Origin: Streptomyces tagetis
GTDB taxonomy: Bacteria; Actinomycetota; Actinomycetes; Streptomycetales; Streptomycetaceae
NCBI RefSeq assembly: GCF_018069565.1
Contig: NZ_JAGPNL010000001.1
Span: 1,426,001-1,490,000, forward strand
DNA: 64,000 bases
Direction of reading: 5' to 3'
Under the pieces are notes generated by a model that saw only the letters and a list, made by a program, of their open reading frames with translations, was not told the DNA's origin and did no database searches. Both the position numbers and the translations under genes were made by a program. This document shows, in pieces, positions 41,101-53,543 of the stretch. How positions within the stretch are numbered: position 1 is the stretch's first letter; every line of letters starts with the position of its first letter.

Positions 41101-44100
41101 TCCTCGGACGCCGCCGCGTCGGCGCCGACGACGACTTCTTCGCCCTCGGCGGCCACTCCCTGCTGGCCACCCGGCTCGCCTCCCGGATGCGGTCCGCCTT
41201 CGGCACCGCGCTCTCCGTACGCGACGTGTTCGAGACACCCACCGTCGCCGGACTCGCCCACCGCGCCGCAGACGGCCCCGCGGCCGGCGGGCCGCCGCTG
41301 ACCCCCCGCGAGCGCCCCGCGCACGTCCCGCTCTCCCCGGCCCAGCGCCGGCTGTGGTTCCTCCAGCAGCTCCACGGCCCCGGAGCCGAGTACAACATCC
41401 CCTTCGTGGCGAGGCTCACCGGCCCCCTCGACGTCGCCGCGCTGCGGCAGGCGCTGCGCGACGTCCAGCTCCGCCACGAGAGCCTGCGCACCGTCTTCCC
41501 GTCGACCGCGGGCACGCCCCGCCAGCACGTCCTGGCCCCGGACGACCTCGACGACCCGCTGACCGTCCTGGACGCCGGCGGCCGGGACCTGGACACCGCG
41601 GTCACCGAAGCCGTCACCGCCCCCTTCGACGTGGAGCACCGGCCGCCCCTGCGCGCCACCCTGCTCCGGCTCGGCGAACACCAGCACGTCGTCGCCCTGG
41701 TCGTGCACCACATCGCCGCCGACCAGTGGTCCGCCCGGCCTCTCCTCTCCGACCTGGCCACCGCCTACGCCGCCCGCACCCGGGGCGAGGCACCACCGCT
41801 CGACCCGCTGCCCGTGCAGTACGCCGACTGGACCCTGTGGCGGCGCGAACAACTGGGCCAGGACACGGAGGACACGGAGGACACGGACGACGGGGAGGGC
41901 ACCGGCCCACTCGCCGGGCAACTGGACTACTGGAAGAAGCAGTTGGCCGGCTCCCCCGAGGAGACCGCGCTGCCCGCCGACCGGCCGCGCCCCGCGGCCC
42001 CCAGCTTCCGCGGCGGCTTCGCCCGCTTCACCGTGCCCCCCGGGACACACCGGGCCCTGCGCGCCCTCGCGCGCTCCGCCGCCGGCTCCCTGTTCATGGT
42101 GAGCCACGCCGCCCTCGCCGCCCTGCTCACCCGGACCGGCGCCGGCACCGACGTGGTGATCGGCACCCCCGTCGCCGGACGGCACGACAGCGCCCTGGAC
42201 GACCTGGTCGGCTTCTTCGTCAACAACCTCGTCCTGCGTACGGACACCTCCGGCGACCCGGACTTCGCCACCCTCCTGGAGCGGGTGCGCCGTACCGACC
42301 TGGCCGCCTACGCCCACGCCGACGTGCCCTTCGAGACCCTCGTGAACGAGCTGAGCCCGCACCGCTCGCTCTCCCGCCACCCGCTCTTCCAGGTGATGCT
42401 CGCCTACGAGAACCGGGCCGCCGACGAGATCGGCCTGCCCGGCCTCACCACCACCGCGATCCGCTCCGGCGCCGGGGCCGCCAAGTTCGACCTCACCTTC
42501 ACCCTCGTGGAGCGCGACGGCGCCGACGGCCTCGAAGGCGTCCTGGAGTACGCCCGCGACCTCTTCGCACCCGCCACCGCCGAGGCGCTCGCCCGGCGCT
42601 ACGTCCGGCTGCTGACCGCGGTGGCCGAGGACCCCGCCGCCCCCCTGCACCGGATCGACCTCCTGGACGCCGCCGAACGCGCCGCGCTCCTCGCCGCGCC
42701 CCGCGCCGCCCGGCCCCCGCTTCCCGACGCCTCGGGCACCCTGCCCGCCCTCTTCGCCCGACAGGCCGCCGCACACGGCGCGCGGCCCGCGCTCGCCGGG
42801 CCGACCCTGGCCGGCGACACCCGCGTCGAACTGACCTACCGGCAGGCCGACGAGGCGGCCGACCGCCTGGCCGCCCTGCTGACCGCGCACGGCGCCCGGC
42901 CCGAGGACCGCGTCGCCGTCGCCCTGCCCCGCACCGTCGAGGCCGTCGTCGCCATGCTCGCGGTGACGAAGGCCGGCGCGGTCTACGTCCCGGTCGACCC
43001 CGGCTACCCCGGCGAGCGCATCGCCCACATGCTCACCGACTCCGCCCCGGTCCTCACCCTGACCGCCCCCGGCGCCGCCCTCGACGGCACCGACTGCCTG
43101 GAGCTGGACGCCGGCTTCCTGACCGCCGACGGCCCCGTACCCGGGCCACCGGGGTGGGCGACCCTGACCTCCACCTCGGCCGCCTACGTCATCTACACCT
43201 CCGGCTCCACCGGCCGCCCCAAGGGCGTCGTCGTCTCCCACGCCGGACTGCCCGACCTCGCCGCCACCCTGCGCCACGGCTTCGGCGCCGGTCCCGGCTC
43301 CCGGGTGCTCCAGTTCGCCTCGCTCAGCTTCGACACCTCCGTCTGGGAGATCGTCATGGCGCTGACGTCCGGCGCCGCCCTGGAGATCGTCCCCGCCGAC
43401 CGGCGGCTCGGCGCCCCGCTCGCGGACTTCCTCACCGCGCACTCCGTCACCCACCTCACGGTGCCGCCCGCGGTGCTCGCCGCGCTGCCGCCCACCGCCG
43501 TCGCACCGGGCAGCACCCTGATCGTCGCGGGCGAGGCGTGCTCGCCCGACCTCATCCGGGAGTGGGCCGGCCGCACCCGCATGTTCAACTCCTACGGCCC
43601 CACCGAGACCACGGTCGACGCCACCCTGTGGCGCTGCGCGGCGGACGGCCTGCGCGGGCCCGCCCCCATCGGCCGGCCGGTCGACGGCACCGCCGTGTAC
43701 CTGCTCGACGGCCGCCTCCGGTTGGTCCCGCCCGGCACGGTCGGCGAACTGTACGTCGCCGGAACCGGACTGGCCCGCGGCTACCTCGGCCGGCACGCGC
43801 TCACCGCCGGCCGGTTCGTCGCCGACCCCTACGGCCCGCCCGGCACCCGCATGTACCGCACCGGCGACCTGGCCCGCCGCAACGCCGCAGGGGAGCTGGA
43901 GTACCTGGGCCGCGCCGACAACCAGGTCAAACTGCGCGGGTTCCGCATCGAACTCGGCGAGGTGGAGCGCAGCCTGGCCGCGCTGCCCGGCCTCCGGCAG
44001 GCCGCCGCCGTCCTGCGCGAGGACGTCCCCGGGCGTCCGATGCTGGTCGGCTACGCGGTGCCCGAGCCCGGCGCCCGGCCCACCGAACAGGCACTGCTGG

Positions 44101-47100
44101 AGAGCCTCGGGCGGGAACTCCCCGACTATCTGGTGCCCTCCCGGCTGGTCCTCCTGGACACCCTCCCGCTCAGCCCCAACGGCAAGGTCGACCGCACGGC
44201 GCTGCCCGCACCGGCCCGCACCACCGGCACCGTCCCGGCCGCGGACGGCCCGGCCGGCGAACTGGCCGCGCTCTTCGGCGAGATACTGCGCCTCGGCACC
44301 GTCTCGGCCGACGACTCCTTCTTCGCCCTCGGCGGCGACAGCATCTCCTCCATCCAGCTCGTCGCCCGCGCCCGCGCCGCGGGACTCGACCTCACCGCCC
44401 GCCAGGTCTTCGAACTGCGCACCCCGCGGGCGCTCGGCGCGGCCGTCCGGCCACTGCGCGGCCACGCCGACACCGCCGAGGACCGCGGGCCGGTCCCGCT
44501 CACGCCGCTCATGCGCTGGCTCGAACGCCGTCCCGGGCACTGGCGCACCTTCCACCAGGCCGTGCTGCTCACCGTCCCCGCGGACCTCGGGGAGAGCGCG
44601 CTGCGCGGCGCCCTGGACGCCGTGGTGGCCGCGCACGGCATGCTGCGCACCCGTACCGCCACCGGCCCGGACGGCCGGAGGGTCCTGGTGAGGGCGCAGG
44701 AGCCCGCGTACGAGATGACCGTGGCCGACGCGGCCGGCACCGACGAGCGCGCCCTGCGCGAGCTGATCGCCCGGCACTCGGGCGCCGCGGTCCGGCGCCT
44801 CGACCCGGACGAGGGCCGGATGACGCAGGCGGTGTACTTCCCGCGCGGCGACGGGAGGGACGGGCGGCTGCTGCTGGTCGCGCACCACTTGGTGGTCGAC
44901 GCGGTGTCCTGGCGCATCCTCGTGGCCGACCTGGAGGGCGCGGCCCGGGGAGCCGAGGTGCCGCCGCCGACGGGGACGAGCTTCGGACGCTGGTCCCGCG
45001 ACCTGGGCGAGACGGCCGGGGCCCACGCCGCGGAGCGCGCCCACTGGGAGGGCGAACTGGCCGCGGCACGGCCGCCGTTCCCCGCCCCGGCCGCCACCGG
45101 GGAACCCGCCGAGCTGCGCACGGTCGTGCCCTCCGCCCTCACCGGCGACCTGCTCACCCGGGTCGCCTCCGCCTTCCGCGCGGGCCCCGACGAGATCCTC
45201 CTCGGCGCCCTGGCCCACGCGCTGGACGTGCGGGAGGGCGGCGTCCTGGTGGACCTGGAGTCCCACGGCCGTCACGAGGATCTGGTCGAGGGCGCGGAAC
45301 TCTCCCGCACCGTCGGCTGGTTCACCACCCAGTACCCCGTCCGCCTCGCACCGGGCGACGGTCACGTCGGCGAGACGGTGAAGAGCGTCAAGGAGAGCCT
45401 GCGCGCGGTGCCCCGGCACGGCACGGGCTACGGGCTCCTGTACGACCAGGCCGCGAGCGGAGCCCAACTCTCCTTCAACTACCTGGGACGTTTCGGTTCG
45501 GGGGACGAAGACGGCCACTGGGCCCCGGCCCCCGAGTCGGACGCCGTCGACGGCGGCGCCCTGCCCGTACTGACCGACGGCCACGTCCTCGACCTGCACG
45601 CCTCCACCCTCGACGGTGCCGACGGGCCGGTGCTGACCCTGCGCTGGACGTACGACGCGGGTGCGCTGGACCGGCGCCGGGTGGCGGAACTGGCCCGGCG
45701 CTTCACCGGCCACCTGTCCGAACTGGCCGCACGCGCCGCCGAACCGGGCTTCGCGGGCCCCACACCCGGCGACTTCCCCCTGCTCGCGCCCACCCCCGCC
45801 GAACTCGCCGAGATCGCGGCGGCCGGCCCCGTGCCGCGCACCCTCCTGCCGCTCGGCCCGCTCCAGGAGGGCCTGGCCTACCACGCGCTGTCCGACCCCG
45901 ACGCACCGGACGTCTACCTGGTCCAGCTCGAACTGGAACTGACCGGCGACCTGCACGGCGAGCGGCTGCGCCGCGCGGCACAGTCCGTCGTGGACCGGCA
46001 CGAGGTGCTGCGGGCGGGCTTTCGCCAGGTGTCGACCGGCCGCCTCGTGCAGTACGTGGCCGACGCGGTGCCCGTGGAGTGGCGCGAGGCCGACCTGCGC
46101 GGCCACCGGGACGACCTGGCCCGGCTCGCCCGGGAGGACCGGACCCGGCGCTTCGACCTCGACGCCCCGCCCCTGGTCCGCTTCACGCTGGCCCGGCTCA
46201 CCGACGACACCTGGCACCTGCTGTTCACCAGCCACCACCTGCTCCTCGACGGCTGGTCCTCGCCGCTGCTCCTCACCGACCTGTTCACCGCGTACGCGGG
46301 CGGCACCCCGGCGGCCCGCCGGCCGTACGCGGATTACCTGGCCTGGCTCGCGCGCCAGGACCGTGACACGGCGCTGGAGGCATGGCGCCGGGAGCTGCGG
46401 GGAGTGGAGGCGCCCACGCTCGTCGCCGACGGCCGGGCCGCCTCGGGCGCCCACGAGCCCGGCGAGACCGCACACGTCCTGCCGCCGCGCCTCCACGACG
46501 CGCTGACGCAGACGGCCCGTGCCACCGGCACCACCCTCAACACCCTCGTGCAGACCGGCTGGGCACTGGTCCTGTCCCGGCTGACCGGACGCACCGACGT
46601 GGTGTTCGGCGCCGCCGTCTCCGGCCGCCCCGCCGACCTCCCCGGTGCCGACGCCATGCTCGGCCTGTTCGTCAACACCGTTCCCGTACGCGTGGACACG
46701 GCACCCGGGAGGAGCCTGCACGACATCGTCACCGCCCTGCACGACCGCCAGGCGGCCCTGCTCGACCACCGGCACCTCGGGCTCGCGGAGCTTCAGCGCG
46801 CGTCGGGCCTGCCGGTCCTGTTCGACACCATGACCGTGTTCGAGAACTACCCGTTCGACGAGGACGCGCTCGCCGCGAGCGAGGCGGCGGCCGGGCTCAC
46901 GGTCCGCGGTGTCGGCGGCCGGGACGCCACGCACTACCCGCTCACCCTCTCCGTCACCGCGCACGGCGGACGCGTCCGGCTGCTGCTCAAGCACCGCGCC
47001 GACCTGTTCGACGAGGAGGTGTCCCGCCGCCTGCTGGACGGGCTGGTCACCGCGCTCGAAGCCCTCGCCGCCGGCCTCCACCGCCCCTGCGGCACGCTGG

Positions 47101-50100
47101 ACGTCCTGCCCGTGGCACCGGCGCCCGCCGCGCCCCGTCCCGTCCCCGTCGCGGACGCCGGACTCACGCCGGCCGGTGTGGTCGCCCGCCACGCCGCGGC
47201 GGACCCCGGAGCCGTCGCGGTACGCGGCCCGGACGGCACTCCGCTCCTGACCTACGCCGAACTGGCCCGCCGGGCGGCGGTGTTCGCGGACCGCCTGCGT
47301 GCCGTCGGCGCCGGTCCCGAGACGCCGGTGGGCATCCTGGCACCGCGCTCGCCCGAACTGGTCGTCGCGCTGCTCGCCGTGAACTGGGCCGGCGCCGCCT
47401 ACCTGCCGCTCCATCCGGACTGGCCCGCCGCCCGCCGCCGCGCCGTCCTGGACGCCGCCGGGGCCGTCGCCCTGATCGCCCACGACGCCGACGCCGACGC
47501 CGTCCCGGCCGGGTGCCCCGTACTCGCCGAGGAGGCGGGTCAGGACACGGCCCCGGGCGCCGCCACGGCACCCGTCCGCGTCCCCGGCACGGCACTCGCG
47601 TACGTGATGTACACCTCCGGGTCCACCGGCGAACCCAAGGGCGTGGCCGTCACCCAGGACGACATCCGGACGCTCGCCGCCGATTCCCGGTTCGGCCCGG
47701 ACGCGCACCGCCGGGTGCTGCTCCACTCCCCGCACTCCTTCGACGCCTCGACCTACGAGCTGTGGGTGCCGCTGCTGCGCGGCGGCGAGATCGTCCTGGC
47801 CCCCGTCGGGGTGATGGACCCGCACCGCTGGCGGGAACTGCTCCGCCGGGGCCTCGCCGACGCGGCCTGGTTCACCGCCGGCCTGTTCGACCTGCTCGCC
47901 CAGGAGGTCCCGGAGGCGTTCACCGGCCTGCGCGAGGTGTGGACCGGCGGCGCCGTGGTGCCACCGACCGCGGTGCGCGCCGTCCTGGCCGCCGCGCCCG
48001 GCCTGCGGATCGTCAACGGCTACGGGCCCACCGAGACGACCACCTTCGCCACCGCGGGACCCGTGGACCCCGCCGCCCTCGACGGCCCCCTGCCGATCGG
48101 CCGGCCCCTGGACGGCATCGCCCCGCGTGTCCTCGGCCCGGCGCTGCGCCCGGTCGCCCCCGGCGTGCCCGGCGAGCTGTACCTCGCCGGCGCCGGAGTG
48201 GCCCGCGGTTACCTGGGCCGGCCGGAGCCGACCGCCGAACGCTTCGTCGCCGATCCCTTCGGCCCGCCCGGCGGACGCATGTACCGCACCGGCGACGTCG
48301 TCCGCACGCGGCCCGACGGGGCGCTGGACTTCCTCGGCCGCGCCGACGACCAGGTCAAACTGCGCGGCCACCGCGTCGAACCCGGCGAGGCCGAGGCGGC
48401 GCTCGCCGCCCTGGACGGCGTCGCCCGCGCCGCCGTCGTCCTCCGCGAGGACCTGCCCACCGGCCCGGCGCTGGTCGGCTACACCGTTCCCGCCGGTCCG
48501 CCGCGACCGGCGGCGGAACTCCTCGCCGCGCTGCGGTCCCGGCTGCCCGCCTACCTCGTGCCCGCGGCCCTGGTCACCGTCGACGACATCCCGCTCACCG
48601 CCAACGGCAAGACCGACCGAGCGGCCCTCCCCGCCCCGGACGGACGGCGGACGGGCGGCGGCGGGCCCGGCACGGGCGGCGGCCCGCGCGAGGAACTGCT
48701 CTGCCGCCTGTTCGCCACGGCCCTCGGCCTGGAGAGCGTCGGTCCGCACGACGACTTCTTCGCCCTCGGCGGCCACTCCCTGCTCGCCATGCGCCTCGTG
48801 GGCACCGTCCGCACCGCCCTGGACACCGCTCTGAGCGTGCGCGACCTGTTCGCGGCGCGCACGCCCGCCGCCACCGCCGCCCTGCTGCGGCCCGGCAGCC
48901 GCTCCCTGCCGCCCCTGACGGCGCGAGGGGGCACCGCGCGCCCGGACAGGGTGCCGCTGTCGCCCGCCCAGCGGCGGCTGTGGTTCCTCGACCAACTGGA
49001 GAGCGAACCCTCCGCCGCGTACAACGTGCCCGTCGCCCTGCGCCTGACCGGAGCGCTCGACGCCGCCGTCCTGCGCGAGGCGCTCACCGACCTCGTCACC
49101 CGGCACGAGGTGCTGCGCACCGTCTACCCGGACCACGACGGGGTGCCGTACCAGAAGGTGCTGGACCCGGCCGGCGCGCGGGTGGAGACACGGGTGGTGT
49201 CCGCCCTCGCGGCCGACGACCCGGCGGCCGTCACCGCCCTGGAGAGCGAGGCCGCCCGGCCCTTCGACCTGGCCCGCGACCTCCCGCTGCGCGCCCTGTG
49301 CCTGCGCGTCCCGGACGGCGACGTGCTGCTGCTCGTGCTGCACCACATCGCGGGCGACGAGTGGTCGTTGCGTCCCCTGCTCGACGACCTCTCGACCGCC
49401 TACGCCGCCCGGTCCGCGGGCCGGGCGCCCCGGATGCCCGCCCTGCCGGTGCAGTACGCCGACCACACCCTCTGGCAGCGCGAGGTCCTCGGCGAGGAGA
49501 GCACCGGGGACAGCGCGGTCGCCCGGCAACTCGCCCACTGGCGCGAGCGGCTCGACGGCGCACCCCCCGAACTGCCGCTGCCGGCCGACCGCCCGCGGGG
49601 CCCGCGCGCCGGACACGACGGCGGCGTCGTCGAGTTCGAGGTCCCCGAGGACGTCCGCCGGGGCCTGGCCGACCTGGCCGTGCGGACCGGGGCGACCCCG
49701 TTCACGGTCGCCCACGCCGCCCTGGCGGTCCTGCTCCGGCAACTGGGCGCGGGCGACGACGTGCCCGTGGGCACCCTCGTCGCCGGACGCGAGGAGGCCG
49801 CCCTGCACGACATGGTGGGCTTCTTCGTCAACACGCTCGTGCTGCGCACCGACGTGAGCGGCGATCCCACCCCGGCCGCGCTGGTGCGCCGCGTCAGGGA
49901 CCGGGACCTGGACGACTTCGACCACGCCGACGTGCCCTTCGAACGCCTCGTCGACCTCCTGGACGGGGAACGCTCGCTCTCCCGCCACCCGCTGTTCCAG
50001 GTGATGCTCAACCTCCAGACCCGGGTGGCCCGGGGCCCCTCCTTCGCGGGCCTGGACAGCACCCCGTTCCCCGTGCGGACCGGCACCGCCAAGTTCGACC

Positions 50101-53100
50101 TGACCTTCACGATGGTGCGGGAGGAGGGACCCGACGGCGCTCTCGGCGGCGGCATCACCTACCGCACCGACCTCTTCGACCACGAGACCGCCGAGGCGCT
50201 GGCCTCCCGCTTCCTGCGCGTCCTCGCCGGCTTCGCCGCCCGCCCCGACGCACCGCTGAGCACCCTCGACCCCTGCGACGGGCCCGAGCGCGACCGGGTC
50301 CTCGTCGCGTGGAACAGCGCCGAACCGCCCGTCGCCGAACCGCCGTGCCTGCCCCGGGACTTCGCCGCGCAGGCGGCCCGCACCCCCGACGCACCCGCGG
50401 TCGTCACCGACGAGGCGGTCCTCACCTACGGCACCCTCCTGGACCGGGTGCGGGGCGCGGCCGACGCGCTGCGCGCCGCCGGGGTCACGGACGGCGACCT
50501 GGTTGCGGTCCTGCTGCCGCGTTCGCCGGAGCTGGTGGTCGCCGCCCACGCCGCGCACCACGCCGGGGCCGCCCACATGCCCCTGGACCCCGCGCACCCG
50601 GCGCCCCGCCTGGCCCGCATGCTGGCCGCCAACCCGCCCCGCGTGGTCATCACCGACCGGGCGACCCGCGCGCTGCTGCCCGCCGAGGGCCCCTGGCGGG
50701 TGCTCCGGACCGAGGAACTCCCGCTCACCGGCGAGGCGCTCCCCCCGGCGCCGCGTCCGGCACAGTCCGCGTACGTCATCCACACCTCCGGCTCCACCGG
50801 CGAGCCCAAGCCGGTCCTCGTGCCGCACGGCGCGCTGGCCAACCGGCTGGGCTGGACCCGGCGGAACCACCCGCTGGGCCCGGGGGACCGCATGCTGCTG
50901 AAGGCCGCTCCCGGCTTCGACGTCTCGGTCTGGGAGATCTTCGGCCCGCTGCTCGACGGAGCCGCGGTGGTCGTCGTACCGCCCGAGAAGCACCTCGACC
51001 CGGCGTACGTGGCCGCGCTGATCCGGCGCCACGACGTCACGGCCGCCCACTTCGTGCCCTCCCTGCTCGCCCTGTTCGCCGCCGAGCCGGAGGCGGCCCG
51101 CTGCACCGGCCTCAGGTGGATCTTCAGCGGCGGTGAGGCCCTGGACGACGCCCTCGTGCGCGCCTGCGCCGACCGGCTGCCCGCCACCGTCGTCAACCAG
51201 TACGGCCCCGCCGAGGCCGCCGTCGACGTCACCGCCCGCCCCGCCGCCCTCGGCGAGCACACCACGGTCCCGCTCGGCCGGCCCGGCGCCGGCACCCGCG
51301 CCTACGTCCTCGACACCGCCCTGCGCCCCGTACTCCCCGCAGTGACCGGTGAGTTGTACCTGGCCGGCGCACAGCTCGCCCTCGGCTACCTCGGGCGGCC
51401 CGGGGAGAGCGCCGAACGGTTCGTCGCCGACCCCTTCGGGCCGCCCGGCACCCGGCTCTACCGGACCGGCGACCTCGCCCGCTGGAACCGGGACGGCGAG
51501 CTGGAGTTCCGTGGCCGCGCCGACGACCAGGTGAAGCTGGCCGGGGTCCGCGTGGAACCCGGCGAGGCGCGCGCCGCGCTCCTCGCCCATCCCGACGTGC
51601 GGGAGGCCGCCGTACTCGTCCGCGACGGACGGCTGCTCGGCTACGTCACCACCGGCTCCGCGGCCCTGTCCGGCACCGACCTGATCGGCCACCTGGCCGC
51701 CCGACTGCCCTCGTCGGCGGTCCCCGCGGACGTGCTGGTCCTCGACGCGCTCCCGCTCACCGCCGCCGGCAAGCTCGACCGGGCCGCGCTGCCCGCACCC
51801 GAGCCGCGCGCGAAGGCCACCGACCCGGCACCCACCGGCGCCGCGGAGACGATCCTGTGCGCACTCTTCGCCGAGCTGCTCCGACTCCCCGCGGCCGGCC
51901 CCCACGACAGCTTCTTCGCCCTCGGCGGCGACAGCATCTCCTCCATCCAACTGGTCGGCGCCGCACGACGGCGCGGTCTCCTGCTGACCCCGCGTCAGGT
52001 CTTCGAACAGCGCACCCCGGCGGCGCTGGCCGCCGTCGCCCGGCCGGTGCGCGAGGAGCGGGCCGTCCACGACCCCGGCACCGGCGAGGTGCCGCCGACC
52101 CCCGTCATGCACGCGCTGCGCGAACGCGGCGGCGACCACCGGCGGTTCAGCCAGTCGACGCTGGTCACCGTCCCCGCCGAGGTCACCGCCGACCGGCTGG
52201 AGACGGCCCTGCTCCGGCTCAGGGAGCACCACGCGATGCTCCGCGCCCGGCTGGACACCTCGGGCGGCTGGTCGCTGCGCGTTCCCGAGGAGACCCCGGC
52301 CGTCTCCATCCTGCGCACGGTGGAGGTGAGCGGCGACGACACCGAGCTGACCGAGGCGGTGCGCCGCGAGTCCGCCCGCGCCGTGCGCGAACTCGACCCC
52401 GAGCGGGGCGAGATGCTGCGGGCCGTCTTCCTCGACCGGGGCCGGTCACGCGCGGGCAGGCTGCTGCTGCTCGCCCACCACCTGGTCGTGGACGCCGTGT
52501 CCTGGCGGGTGCTCCTGCCCGACCTGGAGCAGGCGTGCGCCGCGGACCGGCCCGACGGCCCCCTGCCGCCGGTCGAGGTCTCGTTCCGCGCCTGGGCCCG
52601 CGCGCTCGCCGCGACCGCGTCCGACTGCCGAGGCGAACTGCCGTACTGGACCGGGGTGCTGAGCGGTGAACCATCCGGCCCGCCCGCCCCCGACCCGCTG
52701 CGGGACACCCCCGACACGGTCCGACGGCACGTCACGACGGTCCCCGCCGAGACCACCGAGGCGGTGCTCGGCGAGGTGACCGCCGCCTTCCACTGCGCCG
52801 ACCAGGACGTGCTGCTGACCGCCCTCGCCCTCGCCGTCGGCGCCTGGCAGGGCGGCGGCGACCCCCTCGTACGCCTGGAGGGCCACGGCCGCGACGCCGG
52901 CGTCCTCGGCGAGCGCGAACCCTTCCGCACCGTGGGCTGGTTCACCACCGTCCACCCCGTGCGGCTCGGCCTGGGCGGCGCCGACCCGGCCCGCGCGCTC
53001 GACGACCCGGCCGAGGCCGGACGCGCGCTGAAGCACGTCAAGGAGGTGCTGCGGTCCGTCCCCGGCCACGGCGCGGGGTACGGCCGGCTCCGCCACCTCG

Positions 53101-53543
53101 ACGCGGAGTCCGGCCCGGTGCTCGCCGCCCTGCCCGAGCCGCGTATCGGCTTCAACTACCTCGGCCGTCACGACGTGTCCGACGACGTGTCCGACGACGC
53201 GCCCGCCCCGGCCGACGGCGAGCGCGCCTGGACGCCCGCCCCGGAATCCGCAGCCCTGTGGCGCGAACCCGCGGCCCTCGGCGTCGACCTCGCCGTCGAC
53301 CTGAACATGGCGGCACTGCGCCGCACCTCGGGCACCGAACTCTCGGTGACCTGGCAGTACGCCGAACGGATCGTGCCCGCCGAGCGCCTGGCCGCCCTCG
53401 CCGCCGACTGGCGGCGGGCCCTGGACGCCCTCGTGGCCGCGGCCCGCTCCGCGGCGGGCGGACACACCCCGTCCGACCTCGACCTGCTCACCATCGGCCA
53501 GGACGAGATCGACGCATTCGAAGACGAGTGGAGGACCCAGTGA
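38100..53543 (+). CDS. Nonribosomal peptide synthetase 2 (4 modules, two epimerization domains)
   Basis: About 5,147 residues. Domain order (approximate residues): C 16-447, A 469-977, T 989-1059; C 1076-1524, A 1549-2037, T 2051-2117, E 2131-2567; C 2581-3007, A 3022-3514, T 3531-3601; C 3617-4061, A 4082-4567, T 4581-4647, E 4662-5114. Predicted residues are Thr, unassigned (D), Val-like and Ser-like (D). The first C domain has [12 protein letters not shown] and HHALLDGWS, fitting a D-donor from the E domain of NRPS 1. GTG 38100 overlaps the previous TGA and has GGAGG five bases upstream; an ATG at 38088 is out of frame with it. The end overlaps the next GTG (GTGA). Confidence 0.97.
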   Translation: MSAENGPDHGLDDILPLTPLQEGLLFHSGLDPSGPDVYTLRLVLDLTGALDGAALRQAVDTVLRRHPNLRAAFVDEGLDRPVQVVPSSWSVPFREADLRELDPDRRAREAGRFLEEERAHRFDPADPPLLRLTLLRLGDSAHRLVVTAHHALLDGWSMPLFARELFAAYALHTRAPGAAPLPEVRPYRDFLAHLATRDRAAAEAAWREALADLDEPTLLAAPAPTAAAPGAPRSTDLRVPPGTAAGLGALAAGHRLTAATAYQAAWGITLARLTGRHDVVFGTTVSGRPADLDGAESMIGLFINTLPVVVRASPWRSLAATAAGLQRERTRLLDHEHLGLADIQRLAGLGPLFDTLIVVENFGVDSGALAEAQAAGGLTVTSATGEDATHYPVTVVVHPGPEPRITLRHRPELVPEEQARALGAAYVRVLTALADRPDTPVGAVELLAAHERRRALEDGAALDEEAPPEDSITARFARTAARTPDAVAVTDARGAHTYRDLDAHSGRLARLLSEHGAGPGTFVAVRLDPSFEQVSALLGILRTGAAYLPLPSGLPEGRAAAQLRTARPVAGLTTTAPRAHLPADTGTAWIALDDPAVTARLAESAPTAPVAVPAAAPAYVIHTSGSTGTPKGVVVGHRQVLRLLDTTDEAFGFDGDDVWTLFHSYAFDFSVWEIFGALLTGGRLVVVPPATTRAPEEFAALLRREAVTVLNQTPSAFHQLTDAILADGGPEGLALRVVVFGGEALEPDRLRDWQRAAGAGGPELVNMYGITETTVHVTHHVLEDAPAPGGPARPIGRPLDDLAIRLLDTALRPVGPGLTGEIYVAGPGLAHGYLGRHALTAGRFVADPYGPPGTRMYRSGDLARWTGDGDLDYLGRADEQVQIRGFRVEPGEARAALADLDEVADAVVLARPGPDGATRLVAWVVPAGDPVDPARLRRALRERLPDHLVPAAVVPVDGWPLTGNGKLDRAALPEPEDRTAGAGRAPATWHEEIVAGLFAELLGRRRVGADDDFFALGGHSLLATRLASRMRSAFGTALSVRDVFETPTVAGLAHRAADGPAAGGPPLTPRERPAHVPLSPAQRRLWFLQQLHGPGAEYNIPFVARLTGPLDVAALRQALRDVQLRHESLRTVFPSTAGTPRQHVLAPDDLDDPLTVLDAGGRDLDTAVTEAVTAPFDVEHRPPLRATLLRLGEHQHVVALVVHHIAADQWSARPLLSDLATAYAARTRGEAPPLDPLPVQYADWTLWRREQLGQDTEDTEDTDDGEGTGPLAGQLDYWKKQLAGSPEETALPADRPRPAAPSFRGGFARFTVPPGTHRALRALARSAAGSLFMVSHAALAALLTRTGAGTDVVIGTPVAGRHDSALDDLVGFFVNNLVLRTDTSGDPDFATLLERVRRTDLAAYAHADVPFETLVNELSPHRSLSRHPLFQVMLAYENRAADEIGLPGLTTTAIRSGAGAAKFDLTFTLVERDGADGLEGVLEYARDLFAPATAEALARRYVRLLTAVAEDPAAPLHRIDLLDAAERAALLAAPRAARPPLPDASGTLPALFARQAAAHGARPALAGPTLAGDTRVELTYRQADEAADRLAALLTAHGARPEDRVAVALPRTVEAVVAMLAVTKAGAVYVPVDPGYPGERIAHMLTDSAPVLTLTAPGAALDGTDCLELDAGFLTADGPVPGPPGWATLTSTSAAYVIYTSGSTGRPKGVVVSHAGLPDLAATLRHGFGAGPGSRVLQFASLSFDTSVWEIVMALTSGAALEIVPADRRLGAPLADFLTAHSVTHLTVPPAVLAALPPTAVAPGSTLIVAGEACSPDLIREWAGRTRMFNSYGPTETTVDATLWRCAADGLRGPAPIGRPVDGTAVYLLDGRLRLVPPGTVGELYVAGTGLARGYLGRHALTAGRFVADPYGPPGTRMYRTGDLARRNAAGELEYLGRADNQVKLRGFRIELGEVERSLAALPGLRQAAAVLREDVPGRPMLVGYAVPEPGARPTEQALLESLGRELPDYLVPSRLVLLDTLPLSPNGKVDRTALPAPARTTGTVPAADGPAGELAALFGEILRLGTVSADDSFFALGGDSISSIQLVARARAAGLDLTARQVFELRTPRALGAAVRPLRGHADTAEDRGPVPLTPLMRWLERRPGHWRTFHQAVLLTVPADLGESALRGALDAVVAAHGMLRTRTATGPDGRRVLVRAQEPAYEMTVADAAGTDERALRELIARHSGAAVRRLDPDEGRMTQAVYFPRGDGRDGRLLLVAHHLVVDAVSWRILVADLEGAARGAEVPPPTGTSFGRWSRDLGETAGAHAAERAHWEGELAAARPPFPAPAATGEPAELRTVVPSALTGDLLTRVASAFRAGPDEILLGALAHALDVREGGVLVDLESHGRHEDLVEGAELSRTVGWFTTQYPVRLAPGDGHVGETVKSVKESLRAVPRHGTGYGLLYDQAASGAQLSFNYLGRFGSGDEDGHWAPAPESDAVDGGALPVLTDGHVLDLHASTLDGADGPVLTLRWTYDAGALDRRRVAELARRFTGHLSELAARAAEPGFAGPTPGDFPLLAPTPAELAEIAAAGPVPRTLLPLGPLQEGLAYHALSDPDAPDVYLVQLELELTGDLHGERLRRAAQSVVDRHEVLRAGFRQVSTGRLVQYVADAVPVEWREADLRGHRDDLARLAREDRTRRFDLDAPPLVRFTLARLTDDTWHLLFTSHHLLLDGWSSPLLLTDLFTAYAGGTPAARRPYADYLAWLARQDRDTALEAWRRELRGVEAPTLVADGRAASGAHEPGETAHVLPPRLHDALTQTARATGTTLNTLVQTGWALVLSRLTGRTDVVFGAAVSGRPADLPGADAMLGLFVNTVPVRVDTAPGRSLHDIVTALHDRQAALLDHRHLGLAELQRASGLPVLFDTMTVFENYPFDEDALAASEAAAGLTVRGVGGRDATHYPLTLSVTAHGGRVRLLLKHRADLFDEEVSRRLLDGLVTALEALAAGLHRPCGTLDVLPVAPAPAAPRPVPVADAGLTPAGVVARHAAADPGAVAVRGPDGTPLLTYAELARRAAVFADRLRAVGAGPETPVGILAPRSPELVVALLAVNWAGAAYLPLHPDWPAARRRAVLDAAGAVALIAHDADADAVPAGCPVLAEEAGQDTAPGAATAPVRVPGTALAYVMYTSGSTGEPKGVAVTQDDIRTLAADSRFGPDAHRRVLLHSPHSFDASTYELWVPLLRGGEIVLAPVGVMDPHRWRELLRRGLADAAWFTAGLFDLLAQEVPEAFTGLREVWTGGAVVPPTAVRAVLAAAPGLRIVNGYGPTETTTFATAGPVDPAALDGPLPIGRPLDGIAPRVLGPALRPVAPGVPGELYLAGAGVARGYLGRPEPTAERFVADPFGPPGGRMYRTGDVVRTRPDGALDFLGRADDQVKLRGHRVEPGEAEAALAALDGVARAAVVLREDLPTGPALVGYTVPAGPPRPAAELLAALRSRLPAYLVPAALVTVDDIPLTANGKTDRAALPAPDGRRTGGGGPGTGGGPREELLCRLFATALGLESVGPHDDFFALGGHSLLAMRLVGTVRTALDTALSVRDLFAARTPAATAALLRPGSRSLPPLTARGGTARPDRVPLSPAQRRLWFLDQLESEPSAAYNVPVALRLTGALDAAVLREALTDLVTRHEVLRTVYPDHDGVPYQKVLDPAGARVETRVVSALAADDPAAVTALESEAARPFDLARDLPLRALCLRVPDGDVLLLVLHHIAGDEWSLRPLLDDLSTAYAARSAGRAPRMPALPVQYADHTLWQREVLGEESTGDSAVARQLAHWRERLDGAPPELPLPADRPRGPRAGHDGGVVEFEVPEDVRRGLADLAVRTGATPFTVAHAALAVLLRQLGAGDDVPVGTLVAGREEAALHDMVGFFVNTLVLRTDVSGDPTPAALVRRVRDRDLDDFDHADVPFERLVDLLDGERSLSRHPLFQVMLNLQTRVARGPSFAGLDSTPFPVRTGTAKFDLTFTMVREEGPDGALGGGITYRTDLFDHETAEALASRFLRVLAGFAARPDAPLSTLDPCDGPERDRVLVAWNSAEPPVAEPPCLPRDFAAQAARTPDAPAVVTDEAVLTYGTLLDRVRGAADALRAAGVTDGDLVAVLLPRSPELVVAAHAAHHAGAAHMPLDPAHPAPRLARMLAANPPRVVITDRATRALLPAEGPWRVLRTEELPLTGEALPPAPRPAQSAYVIHTSGSTGEPKPVLVPHGALANRLGWTRRNHPLGPGDRMLLKAAPGFDVSVWEIFGPLLDGAAVVVVPPEKHLDPAYVAALIRRHDVTAAHFVPSLLALFAAEPEAARCTGLRWIFSGGEALDDALVRACADRLPATVVNQYGPAEAAVDVTARPAALGEHTTVPLGRPGAGTRAYVLDTALRPVLPAVTGELYLAGAQLALGYLGRPGESAERFVADPFGPPGTRLYRTGDLARWNRDGELEFRGRADDQVKLAGVRVEPGEARAALLAHPDVREAAVLVRDGRLLGYVTTGSAALSGTDLIGHLAARLPSSAVPADVLVLDALPLTAAGKLDRAALPAPEPRAKATDPAPTGAAETILCALFAELLRLPAAGPHDSFFALGGDSISSIQLVGAARRRGLLLTPRQVFEQRTPAALAAVARPVREERAVHDPGTGEVPPTPVMHALRERGGDHRRFSQSTLVTVPAEVTADRLETALLRLREHHAMLRARLDTSGGWSLRVPEETPAVSILRTVEVSGDDTELTEAVRRESARAVRELDPERGEMLRAVFLDRGRSRAGRLLLLAHHLVVDAVSWRVLLPDLEQACAADRPDGPLPPVEVSFRAWARALAATASDCRGELPYWTGVLSGEPSGPPAPDPLRDTPDTVRRHVTTVPAETTEAVLGEVTAAFHCADQDVLLTALALAVGAWQGGGDPLVRLEGHGRDAGVLGEREPFRTVGWFTTVHPVRLGLGGADPARALDDPAEAGRALKHVKEVLRSVPGHGAGYGRLRHLDAESGPVLAALPEPRIGFNYLGRHDVSDDVSDDAPAPADGERAWTPAPESAALWREPAALGVDLAVDLNMAALRRTSGTELSVTWQYAERIVPAERLAALAADWRRALDALVAAARSAAGGHTPSDLDLLTIGQDEIDAFEDEWRTQ
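38145..41275 (+). other. NRPS module 6: C(DCL)-A(Thr)-T
   Basis: The C domain has HHALLDGWS and follows the E domain of NRPS 1. The A pocket reads D-F-W-N-V-G-M-V-H-K ([27 protein letters not shown]), the threonine code. The carrier is [11 protein letters not shown]. Confidence 0.88.
40593..40648 (+). repeat. 56-bp exact repeat, copy in module 6 A domain
   Basis: Identical over 56 bp to 43779-43834 in the module 7 A domain. It encodes [19 protein letters not shown]. Confidence 0.85.
41862..41888 (+). repeat. 9-bp tandem repeat in the module 7 C domain
   Basis: GACACGGAG, GACACGGAG and GACACGGAC in direct succession encode an acidic Asp-Thr-Glu/Asp loop. Confidence 0.85.
43779..43834 (+). 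repeat. 56-bp exact repeat, copy in module 7 A domain
   Basis: Identical over 56 bp to 40593-40648 in the module 6 A domain, although the specificity regions of the two A domains differ. Confidence 0.85.
45840..48900 (+). other. NRPS module 8: C(DCL)-A(Val-like)-T
   Basis: The C domain has PLGPLQEGL and HHLLLDGWS after the E domain of module 7. The A pocket reads D-A-Y-W-W-G-G-T-F-K ([27 protein letters not shown]). The DA-x-W-x-GGTFK pattern is that of valine and similar aliphatic activators. The carrier is GGHS. Confidence 0.8.
48950..53440 (+). other. NRPS module 9: C-A(Ser-like)-T-E
   Basis: The C domain has HHIAGDEWS. The A pocket reads about D-V-W-H-F-G-Q-V-D-K ([27 protein letters not shown]), serine-like with substitutions. 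Core motif A3 reads TGEPKPV instead of TGxPKGV and A10 reads AAGK instead of NGK, keeping the lysine. The carrier is GGDS. The E domain is complete ([27 protein letters not shown]). Confidence 0.75.
53172..53195 (+). repeat. 12-bp tandem repeat in the E domain of NRPS 2
   Basis: GACGTGTCCGAC occurs twice in direct succession after the FNYLGRH motif, encoding Asp-Val-Ser-Asp twice. Confidence 0.85.

Larger units (their letters stand above)
41325..45800 (+). other. NRPS module 7: C-A(unassigned)-T-E
   Basis: The C domain has HHIAADQWS. The A pocket reads about D-T-W-T-I-A-S-V-D-K ([27 protein letters not shown]), a combination I cannot assign. The carrier is GGDS. The E domain has [27 protein letters not shown] and FNYLGRF. 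A D-residue is predicted. Confidence 0.78.
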
